Of a DNA stretch of 64,000 bases, positions 8,616 to 18,200 are shown piece by piece (position 1 is the stretch's first letter; each line of letters opens with the position of its first letter). The notes below the pieces were generated by a model, which made no database searches, was not told where the DNA came from, and saw only the letters and a list, made by a program, of their open reading frames with translations. Both the position numbers and the translations under genes were made by a program. Source of the DNA: Acinetobacter lactucae (GTDB lineage: Bacteria > Pseudomonadota > Gammaproteobacteria > Pseudomonadales > Moraxellaceae); assembly GCF_001605885.1 (NCBI RefSeq), contig NZ_LRPE01000023.1:186001-250000 (forward strand). Reading direction: 5' to 3'.

Positions 8616-10709
8616 TTATGCTTGTTCAATGTCTTTCATAGTCAATTTGATACGACCACGATTATCAACATCAGCAACTTGTACTTTCACTTCCTGACCT
8701 TCTTTAAGAACATCAGTTACGTTCGCAATACGTTCATTTGAAATTTGCGAAATGTGAAGAAGACCATCAGTACCCGGCATGATGTTTACAAACGCACCGA
8801 ATTCTACAATACGGATTACTTTACCGTCATAGATCTTACCTGGTTCAACTTCAGCAGTAATCGCTTGAATCTTAGCAATTGCAGCTTTAGCAGCAGCTTT
8901 AGTTTCACCAAATACGCGTACTGTACCGTTGTCTTCAATGTCAATTGCAGCTTTAGTTTCTTCAGTAATTTGACGGATAGTTGCGCCGCCTTTACCAATA
9001 ACGTCACGGATCTTGTCTGGGTTAATGTTAATTACTTCAAACGTCGGTGCATGAGCACTGATTTCAGCACGAGCACGTGAAATGACTTTGTTCATTTCAT
9101 TGAGGATGTGCATACGACCAGCAAATGCTTGGTTTAATGCAACTTCCATGATTTCTTCGGTAATACCTTCAATCTTGATGTCCATTTGAAGTGCAGTAAT
9201 ACCGTTTGCAGAACCTGCTACTTTAAAGTCCATATCACCTAAGTGATCTTCATCACCCAAGATGTCAGAAAGTACTGCGAAACGCTCGCCTTCTTTCACT
9301 AAGCCCATTGCAATACCAGCAACTGGAGCTTTAAGCGGAACACCTGCATCCATAAGTGATAATGAAGCACCACATACAGAAGCCATTGAAGATGAACCGT
9401 TAGATTCAGTAATGTCAGATACAATACGAATCACGTACGGGAAGCGGTCAGCAGCAGGAAGAACAGCTTGAACACCACGACGCGCTAAACGACCGTGACC
9501 AATTTCACGACGCTTAGGACCAGATTCACGGCCAGTTTCACCTACAGAGTATGCAGGGAAGTTATAGTGCAACATGAAGTTATCAGTTTTAGTACCAGCA
9601 AGGGTATCAACCATTAACGCATCACGTGTATTACCCAAAGTTGTTGTTACCAACGCCTGAGTTTCACCACGTGTAAATAATGCAGAACCGTGTGCACGAT
9701 CTAATACGCCAACTTGAACGTCGATAGCACGAACAGTTTTTGTATCACGACCATCAATACGTGGCTTACCTGACAAAATGTTGTCACGTACTGTACGGTA
9801 TTTAAGGTCTTCGAATAATTCGTTTACTTCATCAGCGATACCAGTTTCGTCATTTTCTGGAACGAACTGAGCTACAGCTTCTGCATAAAGTGCATCAAGT
9901 GCTGCATAACGGTCTTGTTTAACTGCAATTGTATATGCTTCAGAAATTTTAGCTTCGAAAGCTGCTTTTAATTGCTCAAGAAGCGCTTCGTTTTTAGTTG
10001 GAGCAACCCAAGTTGATTCAACAGCACCAGCAGCGGCAGCAAATTCTTTAATCGCTTGAATTGCAATTTGCATTTCGTCATGACCGAAAAGCACAGCACC
10101 AAGCATTTGATCTTCTGAAAGTTCTTTCGCTTCAGATTCAACCATCAATACAGCAGATTCTGTACCTGCAACCACAAGGTCAAGGTCACTTTCTTTCAAC
10201 TGTTCGAAGTTCGGGTTAAGAACATATTCACCGTTGATTAAACCAACACGTGCGCCACCGATTGGACCACGGAAAGGAGTACCAGCAATAGACAATGCTG
10301 CTGATGTACCAAGCATTGCTGCAATGTCAGCATCCATAGTTTTGTCAGAAGAAACAACAGTTGCTGTTACTTGAATTTCGTTGAAGTAACCTTCTGGGAA
10401 CAACGGACGAATTGGACGGTCAATAAGACGTGAAATTAAAGTTTCAGCTTCAGAAGCACGGCCTTCACGCTTACCGTAACCACCAGGGATACGACCAGCT
10501 GCATATTGTTTTTCTTGATAGTTAACTGTTAACGGGAAAAAGTCTTGACCCGCTTTTGCTTTAGGTTGAGCAACAACTGCAACTAAAACAGTTACGCCAC
10601 CCATAGTGATTAAAACTGTGTTTGCTTGACGTGCAACGCGACCCGTTTCTAAAACGACTTGATGTTGACCGAATTGGAATTCTTTACGAACGATATTAAA
10701 CATTGACAT
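8616..10709 (-). CDS. pnp: Polyribonucleotide nucleotidyltransferase (PNPase)
   Basis: PNPase is the trimeric 3'-to-5' phosphorolytic exoribonuclease of mRNA decay and the degradosome. The 697-residue protein shows two RNase PH domains (about 10-145 and 310-545) joined by a helical linker. A KH domain follows, with the GxxG loop in [16 protein letters not shown] (about 555-615), and then a C-terminal S1 domain ([20 protein letters not shown], about 620-690). The length is normal. It lies downstream of rpsO on the same strand, the universal rpsO-pnp order. In E. coli the leader between them is the site of RNase III and PNPase autoregulation; a hairpin is present here as well. Confidence 0.98.
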   Translation of the reverse strand: MSMFNIVRKEFQFGQHQVVLETGRVARQANTVLITMGGVTVLVAVVAQPKAKAGQDFFPLTVNYQEKQYAAGRIPGGYGKREGRASEAETLISRLIDRPIRPLFPEGYFNEIQVTATVVSSDKTMDADIAAMLGTSAALSIAGTPFRGPIGGARVGLINGEYVLNPNFEQLKESDLDLVVAGTESAVLMVESEAKELSEDQMLGAVLFGHDEMQIAIQAIKEFAAAAGAVESTWVAPTKNEALLEQLKAAFEAKISEAYTIAVKQDRYAALDALYAEAVAQFVPENDETGIADEVNELFEDLKYRTVRDNILSGKPRIDGRDTKTVRAIDVQVGVLDRAHGSALFTRGETQALVTTTLGNTRDALMVDTLAGTKTDNFMLHYNFPAYSVGETGRESGPKRREIGHGRLARRGVQAVLPAADRFPYVIRIVSDITESNGSSSMASVCGASLSLMDAGVPLKAPVAGIAMGLVKEGERFAVLSDILGDEDHLGDMDFKVAGSANGITALQMDIKIEGITEEIMEVALNQAFAGRMHILNEMNKVISRARAEISAHAPTFEVININPDKIRDVIGKGGATIRQITEETKAAIDIEDNGTVRVFGETKAAAKAAIAKIQAITAEVEPGKIYDGKVIRIVEFGAFVNIMPGTDGLLHISQISNERIANVTDVLKEGQEVKVQVADVDNRGRIKLTMKDIEQA

Positions 10710-10840
10710 GTATTGTATTTTCCTAATTTTATTCTAGTGAGACCCCTAAGGTTTGGCATTCAGACTACACCGATTGGTAGATAAATGACAAAGCTTAGAA
10801 GCCATCACACTAGATCAATTATTTAAAAAAGTTAAACGCA

Positions 10841-10867
10841 AAGAAGGAGCGCACAAGCGCCCCTTCT
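10841..10867 (-). terminator. rpsO-pnp intergenic hairpin, probable partial terminator
   Basis: On the minus strand AGAAGGGGCGC-TTGT-GCGCTCCTTCT forms an 11-bp stem with one G-U pair, followed by TTTGCGTTT. It lies between the rpsO stop and the pnp start and resembles the attenuating terminator known at this place in E. coli. The interrupted T-run suggests partial read-through into pnp. A second small inverted repeat (CACTTAA...TTAAGTG, 10874-10894) lies just before it. Confidence 0.65.
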
Positions 10868-10959
10868 AAAAATCACTTAACCTAACATTAAGTGAAACTC
10901 TCTTTTCAGCGATAAAGCATTGCGACATGCGAAATAGCGAAAACAAAGTGAAAATCGAA

Positions 10960-11229
10960 TTAACGACGTAAACCTAAAGCACCGATCAAAGCAGTGTAAC
11001 GACCGTGGTCTTTACCATTTAAGTAGTCGAGCAATTTACGACGTTGGTTAACCATACGGATCAAACCACGACGGCTGTGGTGGTCGTGTTTGTGAGCTTT
11101 GAAGTGACCTTGTAAATCATTGATTTGAGCAGTCAATAAAGCTACTTGAACTTCTGGTGAACCAGTGTCATTTTCAGCGCGAGCAAATTTAGCAATGATC
11201 TCTGCGCGGTCTGCATTAGTTAAAGCCAT
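10960..11229 (-). CDS. rpsO: 30S ribosomal protein S15
   Basis: S15 is an 89-residue primary-binding protein of the 30S central domain. Full-length sequence with the family core ([22 protein letters not shown]...[20 protein letters not shown]) is present and ends in LRR as in most S15 proteins. An AUG start is preceded by a GGAG-type Shine-Dalgarno (CTCGGAGAAATCG on the minus strand). In E. coli S15 represses its own translation through a pseudoknot at the start; whether that leader structure exists here was not resolved. Confidence 0.98.
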   Translation of the reverse strand: MALTNADRAEIIAKFARAENDTGSPEVQVALLTAQINDLQGHFKAHKHDHHSRRGLIRMVNQRRKLLDYLNGKDHGRYTALIGALGLRR

Positions 11230-11315
11230 TCGATTTCTCCGAGATGCTTAAAAAAGTAAACGATATGAATCAGTTGAGGCAACTGACTGCCGTGCATCAC
11301 TACAGCAAGTCGCCT

Positions 11316-11344
11316 ATTTTAAGGTATCTATAGGTGGATTGCAA
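11316..11344 (-). promoter_or_regulatory. Predicted promoter of rpsO-pnp
   Basis: On the minus strand TTGCAA and TAAAAT are separated by exactly 17 bp, ending 87 bp before the rpsO start codon. This is a strong sigma-70 match in the right place for a ribosomal-protein operon. Confidence 0.6.
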
Positions 11345-11439
11345 AATAGTTTTCAGTAACTTGTCATTTTAGACACTGACATGAAGACCTTAACCCTGCA
11401 CACTAGCCTTGAATAAAAAGAAAGAAGCGCGAGGGACGT

Positions 11440-12738
11440 GTGAAAATTTTTTCGACCAACACTTGTCCAGTACCGGACAATATTGAGCAAGTCATTCGAC
11501 AAAAAGATGAAGTTGCTGCTGAACAGGGTGGCATGAGTGAACACCAGATTCAAAAAATCTGGAAAAGTATAGAAGCACTATATAAAACCGGAAACTATCC
11601 ACTCATTACCTTTTGTTTACGTAGGCAAGGTAAAATTTTGCTGAATAGAAGCATTGGATATGCCCAAGGGAATTCTCCGATGGGGCTTCAAGACAATGCG
11701 CTGATTGCAACACCAGATACCCCTGTTTGCCTCTTTTCAGCATCAAAGATGATCACAGCCATGTTGATTCATCTATTAGATGAAAAGGGTGAAATTAATT
11801 TGCTTGATCCCGTGAGCTATTACATTCCCGAATATGGTGTTAACGGTAAGCGCCGCGCAACGATCTTTCATTTATTAGCACATCGTGGTGGCATTCCCTA
11901 TATTGATGGCGATGTCACACCAGAATTATTATTTGATAAAGACGAAATTTTAAAACGTTTATATGCTGCTCGCCCTGTGTCTCCCGCTGGTAATCACCTT
12001 GCCTATCATGCGGTTACGGCAGGTTATATTTTAGGAGAAGTCATTGAACGGGTGACTGGGCAGGATTTACGTGACTTTGTGCATCAGACTATCGAAAAAC
12101 CGATGGGAATGCCTTATTTCAACTATGGTTTAAAACCTGAATACCGTTCAGAAGTTGCCTTAAACTGTGCAACAGGTTTGCATCCTCGCCTTGGTACCGA
12201 TCACTACCTTAACCATGTTTTAGGTGGCGGTTTACAACTTGCAGTTGATGTCACTAATGATAGTCGTTTTATGGACACCATTTGCCCAGCAGGGAACATC
12301 TATACCAGTGCAGAACAAGCTGGCCGATTCTTTGAAATGCTTTTAAGTGGTGGAAGCTACGGAGGTCAGCAAATCTTCAGTGAAAAAACTATTTTCAGAG
12401 CGACTCTTCCCACCACAGGCGTTAACATTGACCGTACATTATTAATTCCAATGCGCTATGCTTTAGGGCCAATGTTAGGCAGCAACCCTGTAGGACTTTT
12501 TGGTCCAATGTCAGGGCAAGCATTTGGCCATTTAGGGTTCTCTAATATCTTATGCTGGGCCGATCCTGAAAGAGATATCAGTGTTTCTCTATTAACAACA
12601 GGCAAATCTGTAGTAGGTACTCACCTGCCTGCTTTAGCTAAAGTGTTATATCAAATCTCAACCCAATGTCCACGTATACCGAGAGATCAACGCCGTTCTT
12701 TATTTGGTAGCGATTCTCATGAGACTGACTTAGTATAG
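11440..12738 (+). CDS. Serine hydrolase of the beta-lactamase/EstB class C fold
   Basis: This 432-residue protein has the penicillin-binding/class C beta-lactamase fold (Pfam Beta-lactamase). Visible motifs are the catalytic SxxK tetrad in CLFSASKMITAML (about residue 105), a YxA/N-like motif near AYHAVTAGYILGEV, and a late HLGFSN segment in place of the KTG triad (GQAFGHLGFSN, about 365). Proteins of this type in Acinetobacter are usually EstB-like esterases or peptidase-like enzymes rather than true beta-lactamases. No signal peptide is visible, which argues against a periplasmic antibiotic-degrading role. Translation starts at GTG, supported by GAGGG five bases upstream. The substrate is unknown. 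Confidence 0.8.
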   Translation: MKIFSTNTCPVPDNIEQVIRQKDEVAAEQGGMSEHQIQKIWKSIEALYKTGNYPLITFCLRRQGKILLNRSIGYAQGNSPMGLQDNALIATPDTPVCLFSASKMITAMLIHLLDEKGEINLLDPVSYYIPEYGVNGKRRATIFHLLAHRGGIPYIDGDVTPELLFDKDEILKRLYAARPVSPAGNHLAYHAVTAGYILGEVIERVTGQDLRDFVHQTIEKPMGMPYFNYGLKPEYRSEVALNCATGLHPRLGTDHYLNHVLGGGLQLAVDVTNDSRFMDTICPAGNIYTSAEQAGRFFEMLLSGGSYGGQQIFSEKTIFRATLPTTGVNIDRTLLIPMRYALGPMLGSNPVGLFGPMSGQAFGHLGFSNILCWADPERDISVSLLTTGKSVVGTHLPALAKVLYQISTQCPRIPRDQRRSLFGSDSHETDLV

Positions 12739-12746
12739 AAGCAAAT

Positions 12747-12779
12747 AAAAAACCCAAGCATTTCTGCTTGGGTTTTTTG
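12747..12779 (+). terminator. Intrinsic terminator of the serine hydrolase gene
   Basis: AAAAAACCCAAGC-ATTTCT-GCTTGGGTTTTTT, a perfect inverted repeat with an 8-bp core stem and a T-run, starts 9 bp after the stop codon. Confidence 0.9.
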
Positions 12780-13189
12780 CGCTGTAGTTTTTGTTTATCG
12801 TGTTATTACTGTTTTTATTGTCGTTGGTGAGATGCTAGCCACATCCTTCTTGTTGTTTTAACTCACTTCCGTTGTTTTTGTTTCTATTTCCTTATGTGAT
12901 GTATTGTGACATATCCAATTATGAAGAAAAGTAGTATTTTTCTTATCATCATGTAAGTAAAAACGTACAGGTCTGTCTAATATTTGGCAAATGGCCCCTT
13001 TTAACATTTAACGTACAGTTCTGTATAACATTTAACTTAACAATTCACAGGAAAAATGCCTGTTTTAAAATCATATTACAAATAAATATATTGATATTAT
13101 TGATTTAAATTTTTAGCAGAAAACATAGCGACGGCAGTGCTAGAAAGGAAACTTCTTAATACTTTTTGAAACGTGCTAAAAATTAGAAT
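12780..13189 (+). other. Gene-less AT-rich stretch with duplicated palindromic sites
   Basis: No convincing coding region is seen here on either strand. The stretch holds two related sites 48 bp apart: TACAGGTCTGT at 12966-12976 and the perfect 12-bp palindrome TACAGTTCTGTA at 13014-13025. Each is preceded by AACG or TAACG, and the second is flanked by direct repeats of TAACATTTAAC (13002-13012 and 13026-13036). The layout looks like operators of a TetR-type repressor left without a target gene. Otherwise the stretch is low-complexity T-rich (12780-12900) and A/T-rich DNA. Confidence 0.4.
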
Positions 13190-13229
13190 ATAAAAAAGCC
13201 CTGTAGTCTCTCCCAAAACTACAAGGCTT
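13190..13229 (-). terminator. Strong intrinsic terminator (recD or predicted sRNA)
   Basis: On the minus strand AAGCCTTGTAGT pairs with ACTACAGGGCTT (12 bp, one G-U pair) around a 10-nt loop, followed by six T residues. The T-run lies only on the minus-strand product, so direction is clear. Confidence 0.85.
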
Positions 13230-13366
13230 AGCGGCTGTAAGTTTCCTCTTTATACACCTACATCATTGTAAGTTCGCAGTCTCTCGACTTAAGTAATTTT
13301 TATTGTGCGATTTTGCCCGACATTCCGTGCCAAGCTCGTTGTGCATTTATAATCTCAAAAACACGG
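13190..13366 (-). ncRNA. Predicted small RNA downstream of recD
   Basis: The minus strand between the recD stop and 13190 ends in a very strong intrinsic terminator. A possible extended -10 element (TGCTAGAGT, complement of 13372-13380) sits about 175 nt upstream of it. No convincing -35 is visible. The segment has no ORF, contains short inverted repeats (CCGTG...CACGG), and has GGA triplets at three places, including the terminator loop. The alternative is that it is just the long 3' untranslated region of recD. I could not match it to 6S, tmRNA, RNase P or SRP RNA. Confidence 0.35.
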
Positions 13367-13439
13367 GGTGTACTCTAGCAGCAAATATCTCGAATCTATG
13401 TAAGCTTTTTCTTACAAGTGTAAAAATATTAAGTTTGTC

Positions 13440-15203
13440 TTAACGAACTAACCGATTAACTTTCTGAACTAAACCACTTTTTCGTGTAGTACGAACTGTA
13501 AATGCCTGTAACAATGCCTCTTGATGCACTAAAAGACTGACTACTTTCTTAGCTCGTGTAATCGCAGTGTAAATAAGTTCTTGGCTTAATAAGTTCTTTG
13601 CAGCCTGATCTAGAACGACAGCAGTATGTGTAAATTCAGACCCTTGCGATTTATGAATGGTTAAGGCGAAGGCACTTTGAATACTTTTAGGCAATCGATT
13701 TGCAGCGACCCATTTATTTAAACTTGGGAAATATACTTCAAATTGTTGTGGCTGAGTTCTATGTTCAAAACACAAACCAATGTCTCCATTTGAAATACCA
13801 AGCTGATAATCGTTATAAGTCATCATTACAGGACGACCCACGTACCATCCTCCAAGAGTCACGATTGAAAGTTGCTGCTGCAACCAACGCTGCGCATATT
13901 GGTTTAACTGCTGCAAGCCGAACGGGCCATGACGAACAGCCGTTAAAATCCGGTAGTCATCAAACGCTTTTACTACATTTTGGGCCTGTTCAATCGAACG
14001 CTCTTCTTTTAAATAATTTTTTAGACTCTGTACATACCCTTGGAAACCGAGCATTAGCTTTTGATAATAGTTATCTAGGTCTAATTGATTCCCTTCTGGT
14101 AAATATTCAAGCTGAACCACATCAGGCATATCTCTTTGTAAAAGTATGGGCTTTAATTCTGACACCTGAACAATATCAACTTCAAACCGCTGCAAAACTT
14201 CTACATGGTCTTGTTGATAGCTTTGTGCCTGAATAAATTTGGCCACTTGTCCAATCAACGCACCTTCAGCAAAACGACGACTGGTTTGTAATTGTACTCT
14301 GTTATCAGCCAACGCCTGTATTTGCTGCAAATCTGCAAGAACCGCGCCGACATCGACGGAAGCGAGCTGATTCGCATCTCCTAATAAAATAATTCGACAA
14401 GACTCAGGCACAGCTTCAAATAAAAGAGTAGCTAGATTTAAATCAAGCATGGAAGCTTCATCCACGACAATCACGTCATAAGGCAAAGGCTGTTTTTGAT
14501 TAAACCTTGGTGTCTGGCTATGTCCCATCCCTAATAATCGATGAATCGTTTGTGTTCCCTGATTCCTTAGCTCTTCACTCACTAATCCAGACTCAAGCAA
14601 TTTAGGATCGTTAAACGAGTTCTGTAATGCTTCTTGCATTCGCTGTGCTGCTTTACCTGTTGGAGCAGCCATCGCCACACGAATATGCGGAATTGCCTGA
14701 CTCAGCACAGCAATAATACGTGCCAGCGTATAAGTCTTACCTGTACCCGGCCCACCCGTAATAATACTCAAACTTTGCCGAGCAACCATCTGTAAAGCTG
14801 CCTGTTGATGAGGATCGGTGAGTAGGTCTAGATAGTCTTCACAAGCTACAGGTTGAATTAATTGTTGCTTTAATCGACAAATTTGTTCCGCAAGTCGTTG
14901 CTCTAGGTGCCAATATCGGTATAATGCCAACCCCTGCTCATCGTAGACGCACGGCGCAACTTTTGAAGTTGCTTGATCGGCAGATATAGCAAGCTGACCA
15001 AGTGCTGCAATTTGCTCTGAACTGACATCGATAGAGCTATCGCCTTGTAAGCTCGCTTCAATAAGCTGCTGCAAGTAAAAAGTGGTTTCTGGCACTTGCG
15101 ATTGTTCAGTAAATGGAGCCTGATTTAAGAAGTTACTCCAAGTTGTTAACCAGCTTAAATCGGCTTGTTCAGGGCTGTTTAGATTGTCCACACACTTATC
15201 CAC
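13440..15203 (-). CDS. recD: Exodeoxyribonuclease V alpha subunit RecD
   Basis: RecD is the 5'-to-3' superfamily 1B helicase of the RecBCD enzyme that resects double-strand breaks up to Chi. The 587-residue protein has Walker A GGPGTGKTYTLARI (about residue 150), the Walker B segment VIVVDEASMLDL, the GDANQLASV motif and a C-terminal UvrD-like SALTIHKSQGSEF plus YTAITRAKKVV. The start is not ATG: the frame opens with GTG at 15203 directly after an in-frame TAG, with another GTG four codons later. The first codons overlap the 12-bp repeat array at 15184-15255. recB lies 96 bp upstream on the same strand, an unusually long gap for this operon. Confidence 0.95.
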   Translation of the reverse strand: MDKCVDNLNSPEQADLSWLTTWSNFLNQAPFTEQSQVPETTFYLQQLIEASLQGDSSIDVSSEQIAALGQLAISADQATSKVAPCVYDEQGLALYRYWHLEQRLAEQICRLKQQLIQPVACEDYLDLLTDPHQQAALQMVARQSLSIITGGPGTGKTYTLARIIAVLSQAIPHIRVAMAAPTGKAAQRMQEALQNSFNDPKLLESGLVSEELRNQGTQTIHRLLGMGHSQTPRFNQKQPLPYDVIVVDEASMLDLNLATLLFEAVPESCRIILLGDANQLASVDVGAVLADLQQIQALADNRVQLQTSRRFAEGALIGQVAKFIQAQSYQQDHVEVLQRFEVDIVQVSELKPILLQRDMPDVVQLEYLPEGNQLDLDNYYQKLMLGFQGYVQSLKNYLKEERSIEQAQNVVKAFDDYRILTAVRHGPFGLQQLNQYAQRWLQQQLSIVTLGGWYVGRPVMMTYNDYQLGISNGDIGLCFEHRTQPQQFEVYFPSLNKWVAANRLPKSIQSAFALTIHKSQGSEFTHTAVVLDQAAKNLLSQELIYTAITRAKKVVSLLVHQEALLQAFTVRTTRKSGLVQKVNRLVR

Positions 15204-15255
15204 CTAGTTTTCCACACGCTTGTCCACATGGTTATAGACAGGCTTATCCACATGT
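15184..15255. repeat. Six-unit 12-bp tandem array of DnaA-box-like 9-mers
   Basis: DnaA-box-like 9-mers begin at 15184, 15196, 15208, 15220, 15232 and 15244, exactly 12 bp apart. The 15244 copy is the perfect consensus TTATCCACA. The copies TTGTCCACA (15184 and 15220), TTTTCCACA (15208) and TTATCCACC (15196) each differ at one base, and TTATAGACA (15232) at two. All have the same orientation. The array spans the recB-recD gap and the first codons of recD. Nothing similar was seen elsewhere in the window. DnaA binding is inferred from the consensus only. Confidence 0.75.
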
Positions 15256-15299
15256 CAAGTATTTGTTAATCTTCAAATTACGCATTTTATCAGCATTTT

Positions 15300-18200
15300 T
15301 CATGCAATTTTATCCTCAGCAAAATACCCCAAAATGGCATCAAGACGAAGAATAAACTCGACGCTAGGTTCCCAATAATAGTACCCCTGCTCCGCTTCAC
15401 CATTCATACCACGTAAATAAAGATAAGTTGCCCCACCCAAATGTTGGTCAATCTGGTAATCCTGCATTTTGACTTGCAAATAACGATGTAACGCAACGAG
15501 ATATAAACCTGCTTGTAGCCAATAACTTGCTAAAGACATACTTTGGGCAATGCTGTCGCTACGATAATCTGCAAGATCATCGCCTAAGTAATTACTTTTA
15601 TAATCGGCAATGTGGTAACGCTGACCATCAAAATAAACCAAATCGATAGAACCATTGAGGTAACGTGCTGAGCGAGCTTCAAGTAATTCCGGCATATTCA
15701 ACCCATACTCAGCGAAGAGTTGCTGAATACGAGTCATCGCTAATACCCGATCTGAGAGTGCTAAATAAAAAGGGAACTCTGACAGATACTGGTCTTGTTG
15801 GAGCTGGTTTAATCGAAAGCCTTGAGAAAGCGGCGTTCGCAAAATATCTTTTAACCACTCTGCAACTGACTGGTAAAGCAGATTTTCGGCATCTTCCTCT
15901 TCTGGGAAGCTCTCGTTATATTTAATGAGTAAATCTTGCCAAAGGCTACTATAGTCATTTTTAAAACGACGTCGTATTTCTATGACCCAGTCATCTGAAC
16001 ATTGAAAATCAATATGTTCAAATATTTCATGCAAGAAATTACCGGCAAGCGTTCCTCTAGGAAAGTTATTCTTTATCCAGTCAATCGGCTGAGCACTGAT
16101 TGCTTCAGCAGTATTAATTAAGTCCAACTCATCTTCTGCCAATACAGCATCATTTCTCTGGCTGGCCAATAAATCTGTGCCAGCCTTATGTTTTAAATGC
16201 TGTGCCAAGTAACTGAAACTGGTTTTCCCTCTCGAATAAAAACGTTGTTCAGGAAACCGTTTTGCTTGTATTTCAATAATACTTGTTTGTTTGGCTAAAT
16301 GAATTGCTTGTGGAATCTGTTCCAAAACCATTTCATCCGTACAGCAATGGTGCTGAAAAGGCTCATTCCTATTTTTCCAAAATGCGAGGCCTGATACCGA
16401 TTTACCATCGAGATCTTGTAAAACAGCATAGACGCGATGGCTTGCTCGCGTTAAAGCGACATACCAAAGACGATTCTGTTCAGCGAGCGCTCGCTCCTCA
16501 TGTTGCTTAAGTTCAATCTCATTCAAATAAGTTTTGTCAGCAATCGCAACGACACGTTGAGTCAAAGTCTGGTTTGAGTCTGGTTTGATAATATCTTGGG
16601 TCGAAAAATTGAGTGTTTTATTATTTTCTCGAAAGGGCTTATCTGCACCTAATAAAAATACAATCTTAAATTCCAGTCCTTTTGACTGGTGAATTGTCAT
16701 GAGCTGAACACCAGCTTCACTCGATAATTTACGTTCTAACTCCCAATCACGGTCAAGAGGAGAACGTAACTGTTTGAGATACCAGTGATAAAGGTTCTGG
16801 GCACCTGAGTATTTTTCACTGTGCTGACTCAAAATTTCAGTTAAATGACGTAAGTTCACCACAACCCGTTCATTATCTTTACTTTGAGCTGCAACCAGAT
16901 TTTGCCATATATCAAACTGGATGAGGCATTGTTGCCATGCCACTAAAAAGCCTTGAGCGGACCACAACTCTCTAATCATGTCAAAACCAGTCATAAACTG
17001 GCTTAACCCTTCGGCTGTTTGCTCAAGTTGCAAGAGTTGTTTTAAATCCATGGCAAATAGACGGCTAATTAACGCTCGCTTTACTTTTGCCTCATCGTAA
17101 GGATGAAGTATGGCCGTCAACAAAGCACCCACGTCTTGAGCAATCGAGCAATCGAAAACACTTCGTTTTGATGGACGATTAACCCGAATTCCTAAACGTT
17201 CTAGCTCAAATTGAACTTTATCGAGGCCATCATGATTACGAGACAATACCGCAATATCATCTTCGTTTAAGGTTTGAGTCTGAGCATCTTTTTGAAAATA
17301 TAGTTGTCCAGCATGTGACTGGTTAAGTAGATCTCGAATCTTCCATGCAACTTGCTGAGCCTCTGTTTCTTTATCTTTGAGCATCAACCAGCGTAAAGGA
17401 TGGGGGTTAGGCTGGTTTTGATCAACTAAAACCGGATGAGGCCGAGCTCCTGCTCGAATTGGGTCATATTGAACTTCTTCACCAAAGTCGATTTGCCTTT
17501 GAAACAAGGCATCGACCACTTCAACCAGATCCGCAACGGAACGATGGTTATGAATTAACTTATATTCACGACCATGTTTAGCTTGAATATCTTTATAGGC
17601 ATTTAAGAAGGTGAGCATATCCCCACCGCGGAAACCGTAAATCGCCTGTTTACGGTCACCCACCATAATCATGCAACCTTTTTTGTAGCGCTCTGGATGA
17701 CGCCAAATGCTCGCCAGCATGTCGTCTTGATCTTGGTTAGTGTCCTGAAATTCATCAACCAATATTAAGGGATATCGAGCCTGCACAAATACAGCAAAAC
17801 GTTGCCCCTGCTCACCTTTTAAAGCTTCAGAAAGTGTACGAATTTGCTGAGAAAAAGTAGTCTCACCTTTATTTTGCAAAACCTGTGGTAAGCGTTTTTT
17901 AACCTCTACACATAAATAGGCTTTTAAATAAATATGAAGCTGGTCGAACTGCTCGGCGTAGTTTTTCAGTACGCCAAATAGCTGTTGAATCTGTTGAATA
18001 CAGGGATGTTGATAGAATCCATCTGAAATTTCAGCAGGACATTTCTTAAAAACTTTTTGATCGGCAATTTGGCCTAAAAACTTAAAAACAAGTTCTCTCT
18101 GTGCGGCTAATGACCCGTCAAAAACTAAAATAATGTCGCTTTGCTTTAGAACTTGTAGTAACTGCGGTAAAAATTCACTAAATAGTTTATTAAATGCCCC

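Noticed and set aside
8745..9080. 111-residue open frame antisense to pnp
   Set aside because: Serine/asparagine-rich shadow of the PNPase KH/S1 coding region without start signals.
11440..12738. AmpC-type beta-lactamase
   Set aside because: SxxK is present, but there is no signal peptide and no KTG triad, so an esterase/peptidase-like serine hydrolase is the safer call.
13190..13366. 6S RNA, RNase P RNA, SRP RNA or tmRNA
   Set aside because: The length is near that of 6S RNA, but I could not build the closing stem and central bubble, and no signature segments of the other RNAs are present.
13700..14236. 178-residue open frame antisense to recD
   Set aside because: It has no homology I recognise and lies entirely inside recD, which has all its motifs. 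It is a shadow frame.
15184..15255. CRISPR array or plasmid-type replication origin
   Set aside because: Units are only 12 bp with no spacers, no cas genes or Rep gene are nearby, and the array lies inside a core chromosomal operon.
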